In this document: piece after piece, positions 31,218 to 38,861 of the stretch
Layout of the letters: each line of letters begins with the position of its first letter
Position numbering within the stretch: the stretch's first letter is position 1
Assembly: GCA_900542285.1 (NCBI GenBank)
Contig: UQNF01000009.1
Coordinates: 1-48,293, forward strand
Length of the DNA: 48,293 nt
Source: an uncultured Clostridium sp.
Lineage (GTDB): Bacteria > Bacillota > Clostridia > Christensenellales > CAG-138
Direction: 5' to 3'
Made by a program: the position numbers and the translations under genes
The notes under the pieces: model-generated
The model's input: only the letters and a program-made list of their open reading frames with translations
The model's database searches: none
What the model was told of the DNA's origin: nothing

Positions 31218-32219
31218 CTACTTGTTGAGTGCCTGGAATACTTCAACAGCTACTGCAACAGTAGCTCCGACCATTGGGTTGTTGCCCATGCCGATAAGAC
31301 CCATCATTTCAACATGTGCAGGAACGGAACTGCTGCCTGCAAACTGTGCGTCCGAATGCATTCTGCCCATTGTGTCGGTGAGACCGTAACTTGCCGGACC
31401 TGCGGCCATATTGTCAGGATGCAGAGTCCTTCCGGTTCCGCCGCCGGAAGCAACGGAGAAGTACTGCTTGCCGTTTTCTACGCACCATTTCTTATAGGTG
31501 CCTGCAACGGGATGCTGGAATCTGGTAGGATTGGTCGAGTTACCGGTTATCGAAACGTCGACTTTTTCATACTTCATTATTGCCACACCTTCGTTAACAT
31601 CATCGGCTCCGTAGCAGCGAACTTTGCTCTTCTCGCCGTTGCTAAAAGCTTTTTCATAGACGATGGTGAGTTCGTCGTTGAACTGATTGTAATCGGTTTC
31701 AACATAAGTGAATCCATTGATTCTCGAAATGATATATGCAGCGTCCTTGCCAAGACCGTTAAGTATTACCCTAAGGGGCTTTGTGCGAACCCTGTTTGCC
31801 TTCTTTGCAATACCGATAGCGCCTTCAGCAGCTGCAAAGCTCTCGTGGCCTGCGAGGAATGCAAAGCACTCAGTCTCTTCGCGGAGAAGCTTTGCACCAA
31901 GGTTGCCGTGACCAAGACCGACCTTGCGCTGATCGGCAACCGAACCCAATATGCAGAACGACTGAAGCCCAATTCCGATGGCTTCGGCAGCCTCGGCAGC
32001 ACTCTTAACGCCTTTTTTGACGGCGATAGCTGCGCCTACAGTGTAAGCCCAAACAGCGTTATCAAAGCAGATGGGCTGAATTCCGCGCACGATTGCGTCA
32101 ACATCAACGCCGATACCGTCGACAACTGCCTTGGCATCTTCGAGATCCTTGATCCCATATTCAGCAAGAACGGAATTAATCTTGTTGATCCTTCTCTCGT
32201 AACCTTCAAAACGTACCAT
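31218..32219 (-). CDS. GGGtGRT-family protein
   Basis: This 333-residue protein carries the family hallmark GGGTGRT within SVASGGGTGRTLHPDN near residue 255, followed by the conserved DTMGRMHSDAQFAGSS and GLIGMGNNPMVGATVAVAVE segments. The family is found in anaerobic bacteria next to a NifU-like scaffold protein, and I know of no established function. The N-terminal part is helical (YERRINKINSVLAEYGIKDLE); the centre contains GHESFAAAEGAIGIAKKANR. AGAGG lies seven bases before the ATG at 32219, and the gene begins 11 bases after the NifU-like stop, so the pair is one transcription unit. An Fe-S or cofactor-related role is an inference from the partner. Confidence 0.85.
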   Translation of the reverse strand: MVRFEGYERRINKINSVLAEYGIKDLEDAKAVVDGIGVDVDAIVRGIQPICFDNAVWAYTVGAAIAVKKGVKSAAEAAEAIGIGLQSFCILGSVADQRKVGLGHGNLGAKLLREETECFAFLAGHESFAAAEGAIGIAKKANRVRTKPLRVILNGLGKDAAYIISRINGFTYVETDYNQFNDELTIVYEKAFSNGEKSKVRCYGADDVNEGVAIMKYEKVDVSITGNSTNPTRFQHPVAGTYKKWCVENGKQYFSVASGGGTGRTLHPDNMAAGPASYGLTDTMGRMHSDAQFAGSSSVPAHVEMMGLIGMGNNPMVGATVAVAVEVFQALNK

Positions 32220-32230
32220 AACTTTACCTC

Positions 32231-32923
32231 TCACTCATGCCTGGGGTCGATATATTTAACGGCTTCATCGAATCTGCCGTATTGCCCGGTAAACTTCTTA
32301 TAGGCTTCATCGGGGCTCATGCCCTTGCCGATGGCTTCCATCATCTGACCGATCTTGACAAACTGATAGCCGATTATTTCGTTATTCTCGTCAAGAGCAA
32401 GCTTGGTAATATAACCCTCGGTCAAATCAAGATACCTTGCGCCCTTTTCTCTGGTTGCATAGGTTGTTCCAACCATGCTTCTGAGACCCTTGCCAAGGTC
32501 TTCGAGACCTGCGCCGATCGAAAGCCCATTTTCAGAGAAAGCACTCTGGCTTCTGCCGTAAACGATCTGAAGGAACAGCTCGCGCATTGCGGTGTTAATT
32601 GCATCGCAAACGAGGTCAGTATTGAGCGCTTCGAGTATGGTCTTGCCGGGGAGGATCTCTGCGGCCATTGCTGCAGAATGGGTCATACCGCTGCAGCCGA
32701 TGGTTTCAACGAGCGCTTCTTCAATAATACCGTTTTTAATATTCAGCGTGAGCTTACATGCACCCTGTTGGGGTGCGCATCTGCCGACGCCGTGAGTGAA
32801 ACCGCTGATATCGCTGATTTCTTTTGCTTTTACCCATTTACCCTCTTCGGGAATGGGAGCAGGTTCATGCTTTGCGCCCTTGCAGACACTGCACATGTTC
32901 TGAACTTCCTGCGTGTATTCCAT
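32231..32923 (-). CDS. NifU-like iron-sulfur cluster scaffold protein
   Basis: This 230-residue protein looks like an extended NifU N-terminal/IscU-type scaffold. It has CSVCKG (C11 and C14) at the start, RCAPQQGACKLTLNIKNGIIEEA, then TIGCSGMTHSAAMAAEI, where the cysteine follows the strand expected to hold a cluster ligand. A C-terminal region of about 90 residues (GYITKLALDENNEIIGYQFV and a helical end) goes beyond the canonical IscU length of about 130. The cysteine spacing differs from housekeeping IscU, so a specialised role is likely. AAAGGA precedes the ATG. It is the first gene of a two-gene unit with the GGGtGRT protein. Confidence 0.83.
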   Translation of the reverse strand: MEYTQEVQNMCSVCKGAKHEPAPIPEEGKWVKAKEISDISGFTHGVGRCAPQQGACKLTLNIKNGIIEEALVETIGCSGMTHSAAMAAEILPGKTILEALNTDLVCDAINTAMRELFLQIVYGRSQSAFSENGLSIGAGLEDLGKGLRSMVGTTYATREKGARYLDLTEGYITKLALDENNEIIGYQFVKIGQMMEAIGKGMSPDEAYKKFTGQYGRFDEAVKYIDPRHE

Positions 32924-32941
32924 TTGTTAATATCCTTTCTC

Positions 32942-32963
32942 GATCTCTGACTGAATCAGGATC
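32942..32963. repeat. imperfect dyad in the NifU-like gene leader
   Basis: GATC-T-CTGA and TCAG-GATC flank a five-base centre between the predicted start and the ribosome binding site of the NifU-like gene. It might be an operator, but the arms are short and imperfect. Confidence 0.25.
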
Positions 32964-32987
32964 GCTGCAGTATCAGAATTAATTGCT

Positions 32988-33015
32988 ATCCTATCATATT
33001 TTGGCGGCATTTCAA
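32988..33015 (-). promoter_or_regulatory. promoter of the NifU-like/GGGtGRT operon
   Basis: On the minus strand TTGAAA (33015-33010) is 16 bases from TAGGAT (32993-32988). The predicted start near 32981 gives a leader of about 58 bases. Confidence 0.55.
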
Positions 33016-33055
33016 TATAAAATACCGCGCAATAAGGGATGATCCTAAGAGTATA

Positions 33056-34273
33056 CTAAAGCATTACTCCGTTAAGTGTTAATAGCTCTCGTGCGCTGTC
33101 AACCGAATCTACACCGGTTCTGTTTTTGACCGGAGCAAACTCGCGCTTGCGATCGACCTCAAATACAAGACATCCATCAAGCATGTGGATCATATCCAAT
33201 ATGAGGGTTTCATACTTATGCCCATTGGGCTGATCGGGATCGACCGGGTTGCCGTTGGAGTCAATATGCGCAATCTTTTTTTTGACCACATGAAGCGGAA
33301 GCGACCTGCCGACGATCTCGTCAAGTTCATTTACATGGAACAGATAATTGAGAGTAACGCCGAAATTGTATGCCGGCTCGCCGTTCGGAAGCTTCGCGTC
33401 ACGCATTTCATCGCTCAGCTCATAGTATTCAACGATGGAAGGCTTTCCATCCTCCAGACACATCACTCCGACTCGTTCCTCGGGCGAGGCCTTCCTAATG
33501 ACCTTGGAGCCGACAACACAGTGGGCAAGCTTTACTGCACCGATGAATGCAGGGTCAGCAATGCGCTGGAGCACATTGTCAACAGCAAATACATTTAGCC
33601 ATTCAATGCCCGCGCTATTTACAATATCAAGCATTCCGCACTTCTGCATTGATGAGTACCAACCGCCGTTGCCGTTTGGCGAGGCAGATATTTTGCCTTT
33701 CTCTTCAAGATAGACTTTACCATCAAAGTCGGAAGCCGGAGCCATATCCTGAACAAAGAAATGAACGAATTTCGGATCGTAACCGAAGCAGTTCTTCTCG
33801 CGAAAAAAATCGACTGTATCATCGTGATTTCTATCGCTCGTCATGACGAATAGGTGAATAAAGTTGCCGGCGCGCCTTGTCACATCCATTAAATTGTTGA
33901 TAAGGCATTCAAAAATATAGAGCTCGCGTGTCAATCCTATATTGAACATACCCTTGGGCGAATCAGAGCCAAGCCTTGTGCCCATGCCGCCTGCAAGCAA
34001 TACTGCGCCAACGTGGCCGGAACGGATCTCTTCTAAACCGGCGGAGGAGAACTCGGAATATCTTGCACTTATCTCAGATAGTTCGGTTACCGAAATAGGG
34101 GTAATGACACCTCTTTTGGTGACATGCATATCGGTATGGATTACAGAAAAATCTGTTTCCTCGATTTGTGCAAGAAGGCTCTTTCGCTCAGCATCGGAGA
34201 GCTCATCATAGAACTTCAGCAAATGGGTCTGGCCATATGCCGAAAGCTTTTCAAATGCTTCAGTATAATTCAT
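33056..34273 (-). CDS. UDPGP-family UTP-sugar-1-phosphate uridylyltransferase
   Basis: This enzyme should couple UTP with a hexose or N-acetylhexosamine 1-phosphate to form a UDP-sugar. Unlike bacterial GalU it belongs to the eukaryote-type UDPGP/UAP1 family. The nucleotide loop LLAGGMGTRLGSDSPKGMF (about residues 92-110) is the family signature, followed by MTSDRNHD, FFVQDMAP, SPNGNGGWY and NVFAVDNVL. The 405 residues are close to bacterial UAP1-like proteins. Whether glucose 1-phosphate or GlcNAc 1-phosphate is used cannot be told. AGGAG lies five bases before the ATG, and the gene begins 18 bases after lpdA, so the two appear co-transcribed. Confidence 0.88.
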   Translation of the reverse strand: MNYTEAFEKLSAYGQTHLLKFYDELSDAERKSLLAQIEETDFSVIHTDMHVTKRGVITPISVTELSEISARYSEFSSAGLEEIRSGHVGAVLLAGGMGTRLGSDSPKGMFNIGLTRELYIFECLINNLMDVTRRAGNFIHLFVMTSDRNHDDTVDFFREKNCFGYDPKFVHFFVQDMAPASDFDGKVYLEEKGKISASPNGNGGWYSSMQKCGMLDIVNSAGIEWLNVFAVDNVLQRIADPAFIGAVKLAHCVVGSKVIRKASPEERVGVMCLEDGKPSIVEYYELSDEMRDAKLPNGEPAYNFGVTLNYLFHVNELDEIVGRSLPLHVVKKKIAHIDSNGNPVDPDQPNGHKYETLILDMIHMLDGCLVFEVDRKREFAPVKNRTGVDSVDSARELLTLNGVML

Positions 34274-34291
34274 AGACGCTCCTGACGGAAG

Positions 34292-35680
34292 TTATTTTTT
34301 CTTTGGCAGCGCATGGCAGCAGAGGCCCTCGAAATCATGAGCTGCTTCGGCAACTGATTCACTAACGGTTGGATGGGGATGTATGGTATGAGAAATATCC
34401 TCAATACTGCCTCCAAGTTTGAGCACCATTGCGAGCTCAGCAATCATATCTGTTGCGCGAGGACACATAAGCTGCGCCCCGAGAAGCTTTCCATCTGGCG
34501 TTGCGATGAGCTTGGCAGTACCGAGAGCGTCGCCCATTATCATGGCTCTTCCGTTTCCGGCAACATTGTAGGAACCGACTTTGTACTCAATGCCTTGTGC
34601 CTTGCACTTGTCCTCGCTGAGACCAACAAATGCTATCTCGGGGGAGGTGTAGATGCAGGAAGGAACGATATCGTAGTCGATGACCTCGTCGTGTCCGCAG
34701 GCATTAGCGGCAGCGACAAGACCCTGCGCGCTTGCAACATGAGCCAGCTGGATCTTTCCGGTAATGTCGCCGATCGCAAAAATATTCTCAACATTTGTTC
34801 TGCAATGCTCATCAATATTGACAAATGCTCTATTCATCTCGATACCGAGATTATCAAGTCCTATACCTGACGTCATGGCGCGGCGTCCGACGGAAACTAT
34901 GCAGCAGCAACCCTCGGCAGTCTTTTCCTGGCCGTTCAGCTCATAGTTGACAGTAACGGTCTCGCCGCCGTTGATGCATGTAACCTTGGCATTGTTGATA
35001 ACGTTGACCTTCTTTTTCTTAAGCACTCTTGAAAGCACGCGAACGATATCGGAATCTACTCCCGGAAGAATGCTGGGCATCATCTCAATTACGGTTACGG
35101 GTTTGCCAAGCGTTGCGAACAGTGTTGCGAATTCGATACCAATAACACCGCCGCCAATAATTACGAAGCTTTCTGGAAGCTTATCCATGGTGAGGATCTC
35201 GTCGGATGTAACCACGTTTTCGCCGTCGATGCCGGGGATCGGGGGACGGGCAGGGGAGCTGCCGGTAGCAAGTATGAGCTTGTCAAATGAAATTCGTTCG
35301 CCGTCAACATCCAAGGTATGGTTGTCAACGACCTTGCCAAAGCCACTTATAACCTTGACGCCATGTGCCTTCTCAAGGCCTGCAATGCCGGTGCGAAGCT
35401 TTTGAACAACGGAATCCTTGTATTCGGCAATTCTTGCAAAATCGAAGCTAACTTCACCGGTGGTCACACCGCAGTTTCCTGCATTGCTGGCATTCTCAAA
35501 CATTTCCGCACTGTGAAGCAGGGCCTTTGTCGGAATGCAGCCACGGTTGAGGCAAGTGCCGCCAAGCTCACGGGCTTCTACCAAAGCGGTCTTTTTGCCA
35601 AACTGCGCACATCTAATAGCGCATTCATACCCACCCGGACCTGCACCAAGCACTATAACATCATAATCAAAATTACTCAT
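34292..35680 (-). CDS. lpdA: dihydrolipoyl dehydrogenase
   Basis: This is the E3 flavoprotein that reoxidises protein-bound dihydrolipoamide with NAD in 2-oxoacid dehydrogenase or glycine cleavage complexes. The 462 residues include the FAD loop VLGAGPGGYECAI (10-22), the redox disulfide GGTCLNRGCIPTK with C43 and C48, an NAD loop VIIGGGVIGIEFATLFATLG near residue 175, the AIGDITG FAD segment and the C-terminal HPHPTVSE carrying the His-Glu base pair. I chose the ATG at 35680 with AAAGGG nine bases upstream, since longer frames run into the promoter. No E1, E2 or glycine cleavage genes lie nearby, so its partner complex must be encoded elsewhere. Confidence 0.93.
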   Translation of the reverse strand: MSNFDYDVIVLGAGPGGYECAIRCAQFGKKTALVEARELGGTCLNRGCIPTKALLHSAEMFENASNAGNCGVTTGEVSFDFARIAEYKDSVVQKLRTGIAGLEKAHGVKVISGFGKVVDNHTLDVDGERISFDKLILATGSSPARPPIPGIDGENVVTSDEILTMDKLPESFVIIGGGVIGIEFATLFATLGKPVTVIEMMPSILPGVDSDIVRVLSRVLKKKKVNVINNAKVTCINGGETVTVNYELNGQEKTAEGCCCIVSVGRRAMTSGIGLDNLGIEMNRAFVNIDEHCRTNVENIFAIGDITGKIQLAHVASAQGLVAAANACGHDEVIDYDIVPSCIYTSPEIAFVGLSEDKCKAQGIEYKVGSYNVAGNGRAMIMGDALGTAKLIATPDGKLLGAQLMCPRATDMIAELAMVLKLGGSIEDISHTIHPHPTVSESVAEAAHDFEGLCCHALPKKK

Positions 35681-35704
35681 AAAATTGAACCCTTTCATGG
35701 AAAC

Positions 35705-35719
35705 TGCCGAAATACGGCA
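35705..35719. repeat. small inverted repeat at the lpdA start site
   Basis: TGCCG and CGGCA flank a five-base centre just downstream of the lpdA -10, overlapping the predicted transcript start near 35719. A short operator or leader hairpin is possible. Confidence 0.3.
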
Positions 35720-35725
35720 TAATAA

Positions 35726-35754
35726 ATAATAGCACAATATTGGTTATTTTTCAA
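35726..35754 (-). promoter_or_regulatory. promoter of lpdA-UDPGP
   Basis: On the minus strand TTGAAA (35754-35749) is 17 bases from TATTAT (35731-35726), with TGC before the -10 (extended -10). Confidence 0.78.
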
Positions 35755-35825
35755 GCCATAGTCAGGTTTATTTGGGACGATAATGCATAGACTACTTCAA
35801 TAAAATACGTTAGGGAAGTACAAAT

Positions 35826-37571
35826 ATGAAAGAGAAAGGGAAAACGCTGAACGGCATAATAGAAGCGGCTTGCGCTATTGCCGGAATTGCGCCGGTCGGC
35901 ACCTCAAAGATGCACGAATTCGAAAACTATGATGAATACTTGAAGAACAATACAGCTACGGAAGAGCAGTTGGAGGAACAGAGGAAAAATCCATTGAATC
36001 CTGCTCCGCTTATCTCGATAGCAATAGTGGCTAAAGGGGCAGATGTAGGAATGCTTGAAAGTACCATCGAGTCACTTCAGAGTCAGACATACGACAACTG
36101 GGAAGCTTGCCTTGCATTCGGTTTGGATGATTATGGCAGCAAAGGCATTGCGGATACATCCCATTTCAGAGTTGTTATTGCTTCCGGAACCGTAAAGGAG
36201 TTGTCAGACCTTATTAATCATCAGCTTAGGGGCGCGTACATGCTTCAGCTGTTTCCGGGAGATATCCTAACTCAAGATGCGTTGTATACACTGGCTCAGG
36301 CGTTAATAGATCCAAGTTCTCCGGAGGTAGTATTTGCCGATGAAGAAATGACGGATGAAAATGGAATTTATCCGTATTTCAAGCCCGATTACGGTAGACT
36401 TACAATTATGAACCACAACTCGGTCGGCAGGCCGCTGCTCGTTGCAAAACGAGTATTCGATTTAGTAGGAGGGTTTAAAGGAGCCGAAAGCTTTGATATC
36501 TGGAAGTTTGCTTTACTGGCACTCTCCAATTCGAAAATGTCAGCACATATTGCAAGGGTTTTGATGTCATCAAAACTAAGGAAGGATGTTTCACTAAGCC
36601 CAAAAGAAATCGATGAAATGGATAGAATCCTCGCTGACAGGGTGGATAAACGTGCGAATGCTTACTGTGTTGAAGGTCATGAAATGGGAACGCTTAGGAT
36701 ACGCTATGTTCCGAAAAGAACGCCGCAGGTGAGTATAATTATTCCGAATATCGACAGCATTGAAAATCTAAAACGCTGCATCGAATCGATAGAAATGCGA
36801 TCAACATACTCTGATTACAGAATCTTCGTCGCCGATGATAAGCGCAATGAACCCTTGATAAGGAAATACCTTGATGCTCTGAAAAAGACAAGAGCAGCCA
36901 AGCCAATCGAAATAAAAAGCGGGATGAGTATCCCTGCAATTCTCAACTACTGCGCAAGAGCCGAGATCAACGACATGCTTCTGTTTATCAATGGCAGCTG
37001 CGAGATACAGTCTCCTGATTTTATCGAAGAGCTTTCCGGCCTTGCAAGTATGAAGAAAGCAGGTGCTGTCGGGGGAAAGATAATCGACACCGGAGGAAAT
37101 ATTGTGTCCGTGGGAGATGTTATAGGACTGCGCGGTTGGGCAGGAAGTCTGTATAAGGGTGAAAACGACGATAATGAAGACAGACTAAAAAGCAGCTTCA
37201 CCTGGCTTCAGAGGAATGTATCTGCGGTTTCCGGCTCATTCATGGCAATTAAGGCCCAGCGCTTTATGACTGTTGGATTGTTTGATGAAACGCTGAGCGG
37301 AGTTGGCTGGGATACGGAGCTATGCATCAGGCTAATGCGCAGAGGATACGAAAACTATTTCACACCATATGCTGCTGCAAAGCTCTACGGTGAGCTGCCG
37401 GATTATGATGACGCAAGCAGTGACAACTTAACAAGGTGCTATGATTCATTTAGACAAACCCTTATGACCGGAGATGGGTATTATAATCCCAACTACGATT
37501 ATGCAGCGTCAGAGCCTGTATTGAGCATTAAGCCATATAAGCCTATCTGTCTGAATCCAAACTACAAATAG
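35826..37571 (+). CDS. tandem GT2 glycosyltransferase-like protein with degenerate active sites
   Basis: The 581 residues contain two GT-A (family 2) folds: residues of about 60-255 (ISIAIVAKGA, LQSQTYDNWEA) and about 298-545 (PQVSIIIPN, CIESIEMRSTYSDYRIFVADD). The C-terminal NPNYD and LNPNYK segments are typical of tandem GT2 enzymes for surface rhamnan-like polymers. The nucleotide-sugar metal motif is altered in both folds. The usual LDxDD is QLFPGD at 141-146, and the usual LNDDxE is FINGSCE at 387-393. The catalytic ED before the DLCxR helix is WD at 495-496. It may therefore be inactive or non-catalytic. AGGGA lies nine bases before the ATG. It is a single plus-strand gene between leftward units. 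Confidence 0.78.
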   Translation: MKEKGKTLNGIIEAACAIAGIAPVGTSKMHEFENYDEYLKNNTATEEQLEEQRKNPLNPAPLISIAIVAKGADVGMLESTIESLQSQTYDNWEACLAFGLDDYGSKGIADTSHFRVVIASGTVKELSDLINHQLRGAYMLQLFPGDILTQDALYTLAQALIDPSSPEVVFADEEMTDENGIYPYFKPDYGRLTIMNHNSVGRPLLVAKRVFDLVGGFKGAESFDIWKFALLALSNSKMSAHIARVLMSSKLRKDVSLSPKEIDEMDRILADRVDKRANAYCVEGHEMGTLRIRYVPKRTPQVSIIIPNIDSIENLKRCIESIEMRSTYSDYRIFVADDKRNEPLIRKYLDALKKTRAAKPIEIKSGMSIPAILNYCARAEINDMLLFINGSCEIQSPDFIEELSGLASMKKAGAVGGKIIDTGGNIVSVGDVIGLRGWAGSLYKGENDDNEDRLKSSFTWLQRNVSAVSGSFMAIKAQRFMTVGLFDETLSGVGWDTELCIRLMRRGYENYFTPYAAAKLYGELPDYDDASSDNLTRCYDSFRQTLMTGDGYYNPNYDYAASEPVLSIKPYKPICLNPNYK

Positions 37572-37596
37572 CGACGGTATCTATACTAATATAAAA

Positions 37597-37626
37597 GCAG
37601 GCTCCGAAAATGTTTCAGGAGCCTGC
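37597..37626. terminator. hairpin between GT2-like gene and hydrolase
   Basis: GCAGGCTCC (37597-37605) pairs perfectly with GGAGCCTGC (37618-37626); an inner GAAA/TTTC lengthens the stem. On the minus strand it is followed by TTTTATATT, so it mainly terminates the leftward hydrolase, and may also stop the rightward gene. Confidence 0.8.
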
Positions 37627-37629
37627 AGT

Positions 37630-38703
37630 TCATTTAAGGGAATCTATGAAAAAATTGTTTACTTCGTTCATAAAATCATAGTCAAGCTCTGACAGTAGAT
37701 CTGTATCCAGAGCCTGCACGAAGCGCTGTTCTTCATCATCCGGAATATCTCCTGAGTAATGAGCGTAAAGCGATTCAAGCTCCTCGGTCATCTCATTCAA
37801 GTATTCTCCTGCTTCACGGCTCAGCCAAGAATTACTGTGTCCGTTTCGGTATTCGCTGTCAATAAGCAAGTACCTGACATTGGGGTTAGTTATCTTGTCA
37901 CGATGGGACAGGATGCTTAGTTCATATGGAATGACCGAATCGTCGTCTCCGTAAACAATGAACACCGGTTTGTCAGTCGAATTGATCCCATCAACCGCAG
38001 TAACCATGGAATCAGTCCCATAGGTGATGAAATTGTACAGCTGAACATACAGATATGATACGACGGCAAGTTTTCCAACATATTTTTCAGAGAAGTATTT
38101 CATGGTTTCAGTAGGTGAATTGAAACCTGAAATGCAAACGGCAGAACGCACGCTCGGATATTCCCCCAGTACGCATGACGCTGCATATGCGCCTAAGCTA
38201 TGCCCAAACAGTACTATCTGCATGGAGCGGTATTCATTACTGCTTTGCAAGTATTCAATAGCAGAGCTTACATCGCGCGACAACTGAATCAATATATTGG
38301 CGCAGCGTCTATTTTCATCGCAGCCGTCAAATCCGAATACTACCCAACCATTGTCGACAAAGAATTTTATCTCGGGCAGATGACGAGCGCTCGAACTGTT
38401 CATGCCGTGTATCACCAGAACTATCCCATTTGTGTTTCCTTCACCGTAGATATACCCATTAAGAGTGTCTGAATCGGAACAAAACTCAATCTCTTTTCTT
38501 GGATAGCTTTTCGCATCGGCTTCCGAATACACCGGTGCCAGACAGCTTGTATAGTTTTGCGGTCTAATAATGACCGATTGGCAGACAAATGATACAGCCA
38601 AAATGGACAGAACTGAAAACCCAACAATTGCAGAAGCGGAGGCTATCATAACCTTTTTTCCATGCTTTTTCCCTGACGTATTCTTCTTTTCTGATATTGA
38701 CAT
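37630..38703 (-). CDS. membrane-anchored alpha/beta hydrolase
   Basis: The 357 residues start with a basic cytoplasmic tail (KKNTSGKKHGKK) and one membrane helix (about 19-41), placing the catalytic domain outside the cell. The alpha/beta hydrolase core shows VLVIHGMNSSS (oxyanion region), VVFGFDGCDENRR, the nucleophile elbow LFGHSLGAYAA with the catalytic serine, VFIVYGDDDSVIP with the acid, and NGHSNSW with the likely histidine. The substrate is unknown; esterase or lipase activity is most likely. AAAGGA lies five bases before the ATG. It follows the amylase gene but is separated from it by a terminator at 38806, so it is probably transcribed separately from the glucan operon. Confidence 0.82.
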   Translation of the reverse strand: MSISEKKNTSGKKHGKKVMIASASAIVGFSVLSILAVSFVCQSVIIRPQNYTSCLAPVYSEADAKSYPRKEIEFCSDSDTLNGYIYGEGNTNGIVLVIHGMNSSSARHLPEIKFFVDNGWVVFGFDGCDENRRCANILIQLSRDVSSAIEYLQSSNEYRSMQIVLFGHSLGAYAASCVLGEYPSVRSAVCISGFNSPTETMKYFSEKYVGKLAVVSYLYVQLYNFITYGTDSMVTAVDGINSTDKPVFIVYGDDDSVIPYELSILSHRDKITNPNVRYLLIDSEYRNGHSNSWLSREAGEYLNEMTEELESLYAHYSGDIPDDEEQRFVQALDTDLLSELDYDFMNEVNNFFIDSLK

Positions 38704-38805
38704 ATTATTCCTTTCCGCGACACTGAGTGCAGTAAACAGTATTAATGGCAGATATAGTATTTACGATACTCAGTTTGCATATTCCCGACTGCCTTTGTAT
38801 TGATA

Positions 38806-38839
38806 TAAAAAGCTGGTTGCATTCAAAAAAACAACCAGC
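38806..38839 (-). terminator. terminator of the glucan operon
   Basis: GCTGGTTG (38812-38819) pairs with CAACCAGC (38832-38839), and on the minus strand the stem is followed by TTTTTATAT. It lies 22 bases past the amylase stop at 38862. Confidence 0.85.
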
Positions 38840-38861
38840 AACTTCATTGAAAGCTCACAAA

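Noticed and set aside
31206..32950. Long plus-strand open frames opposite the GGGtGRT and NifU-like genes
   Set aside because: Both are mirror frames of well-supported minus-strand genes; codon structure and motifs favour the minus strand.
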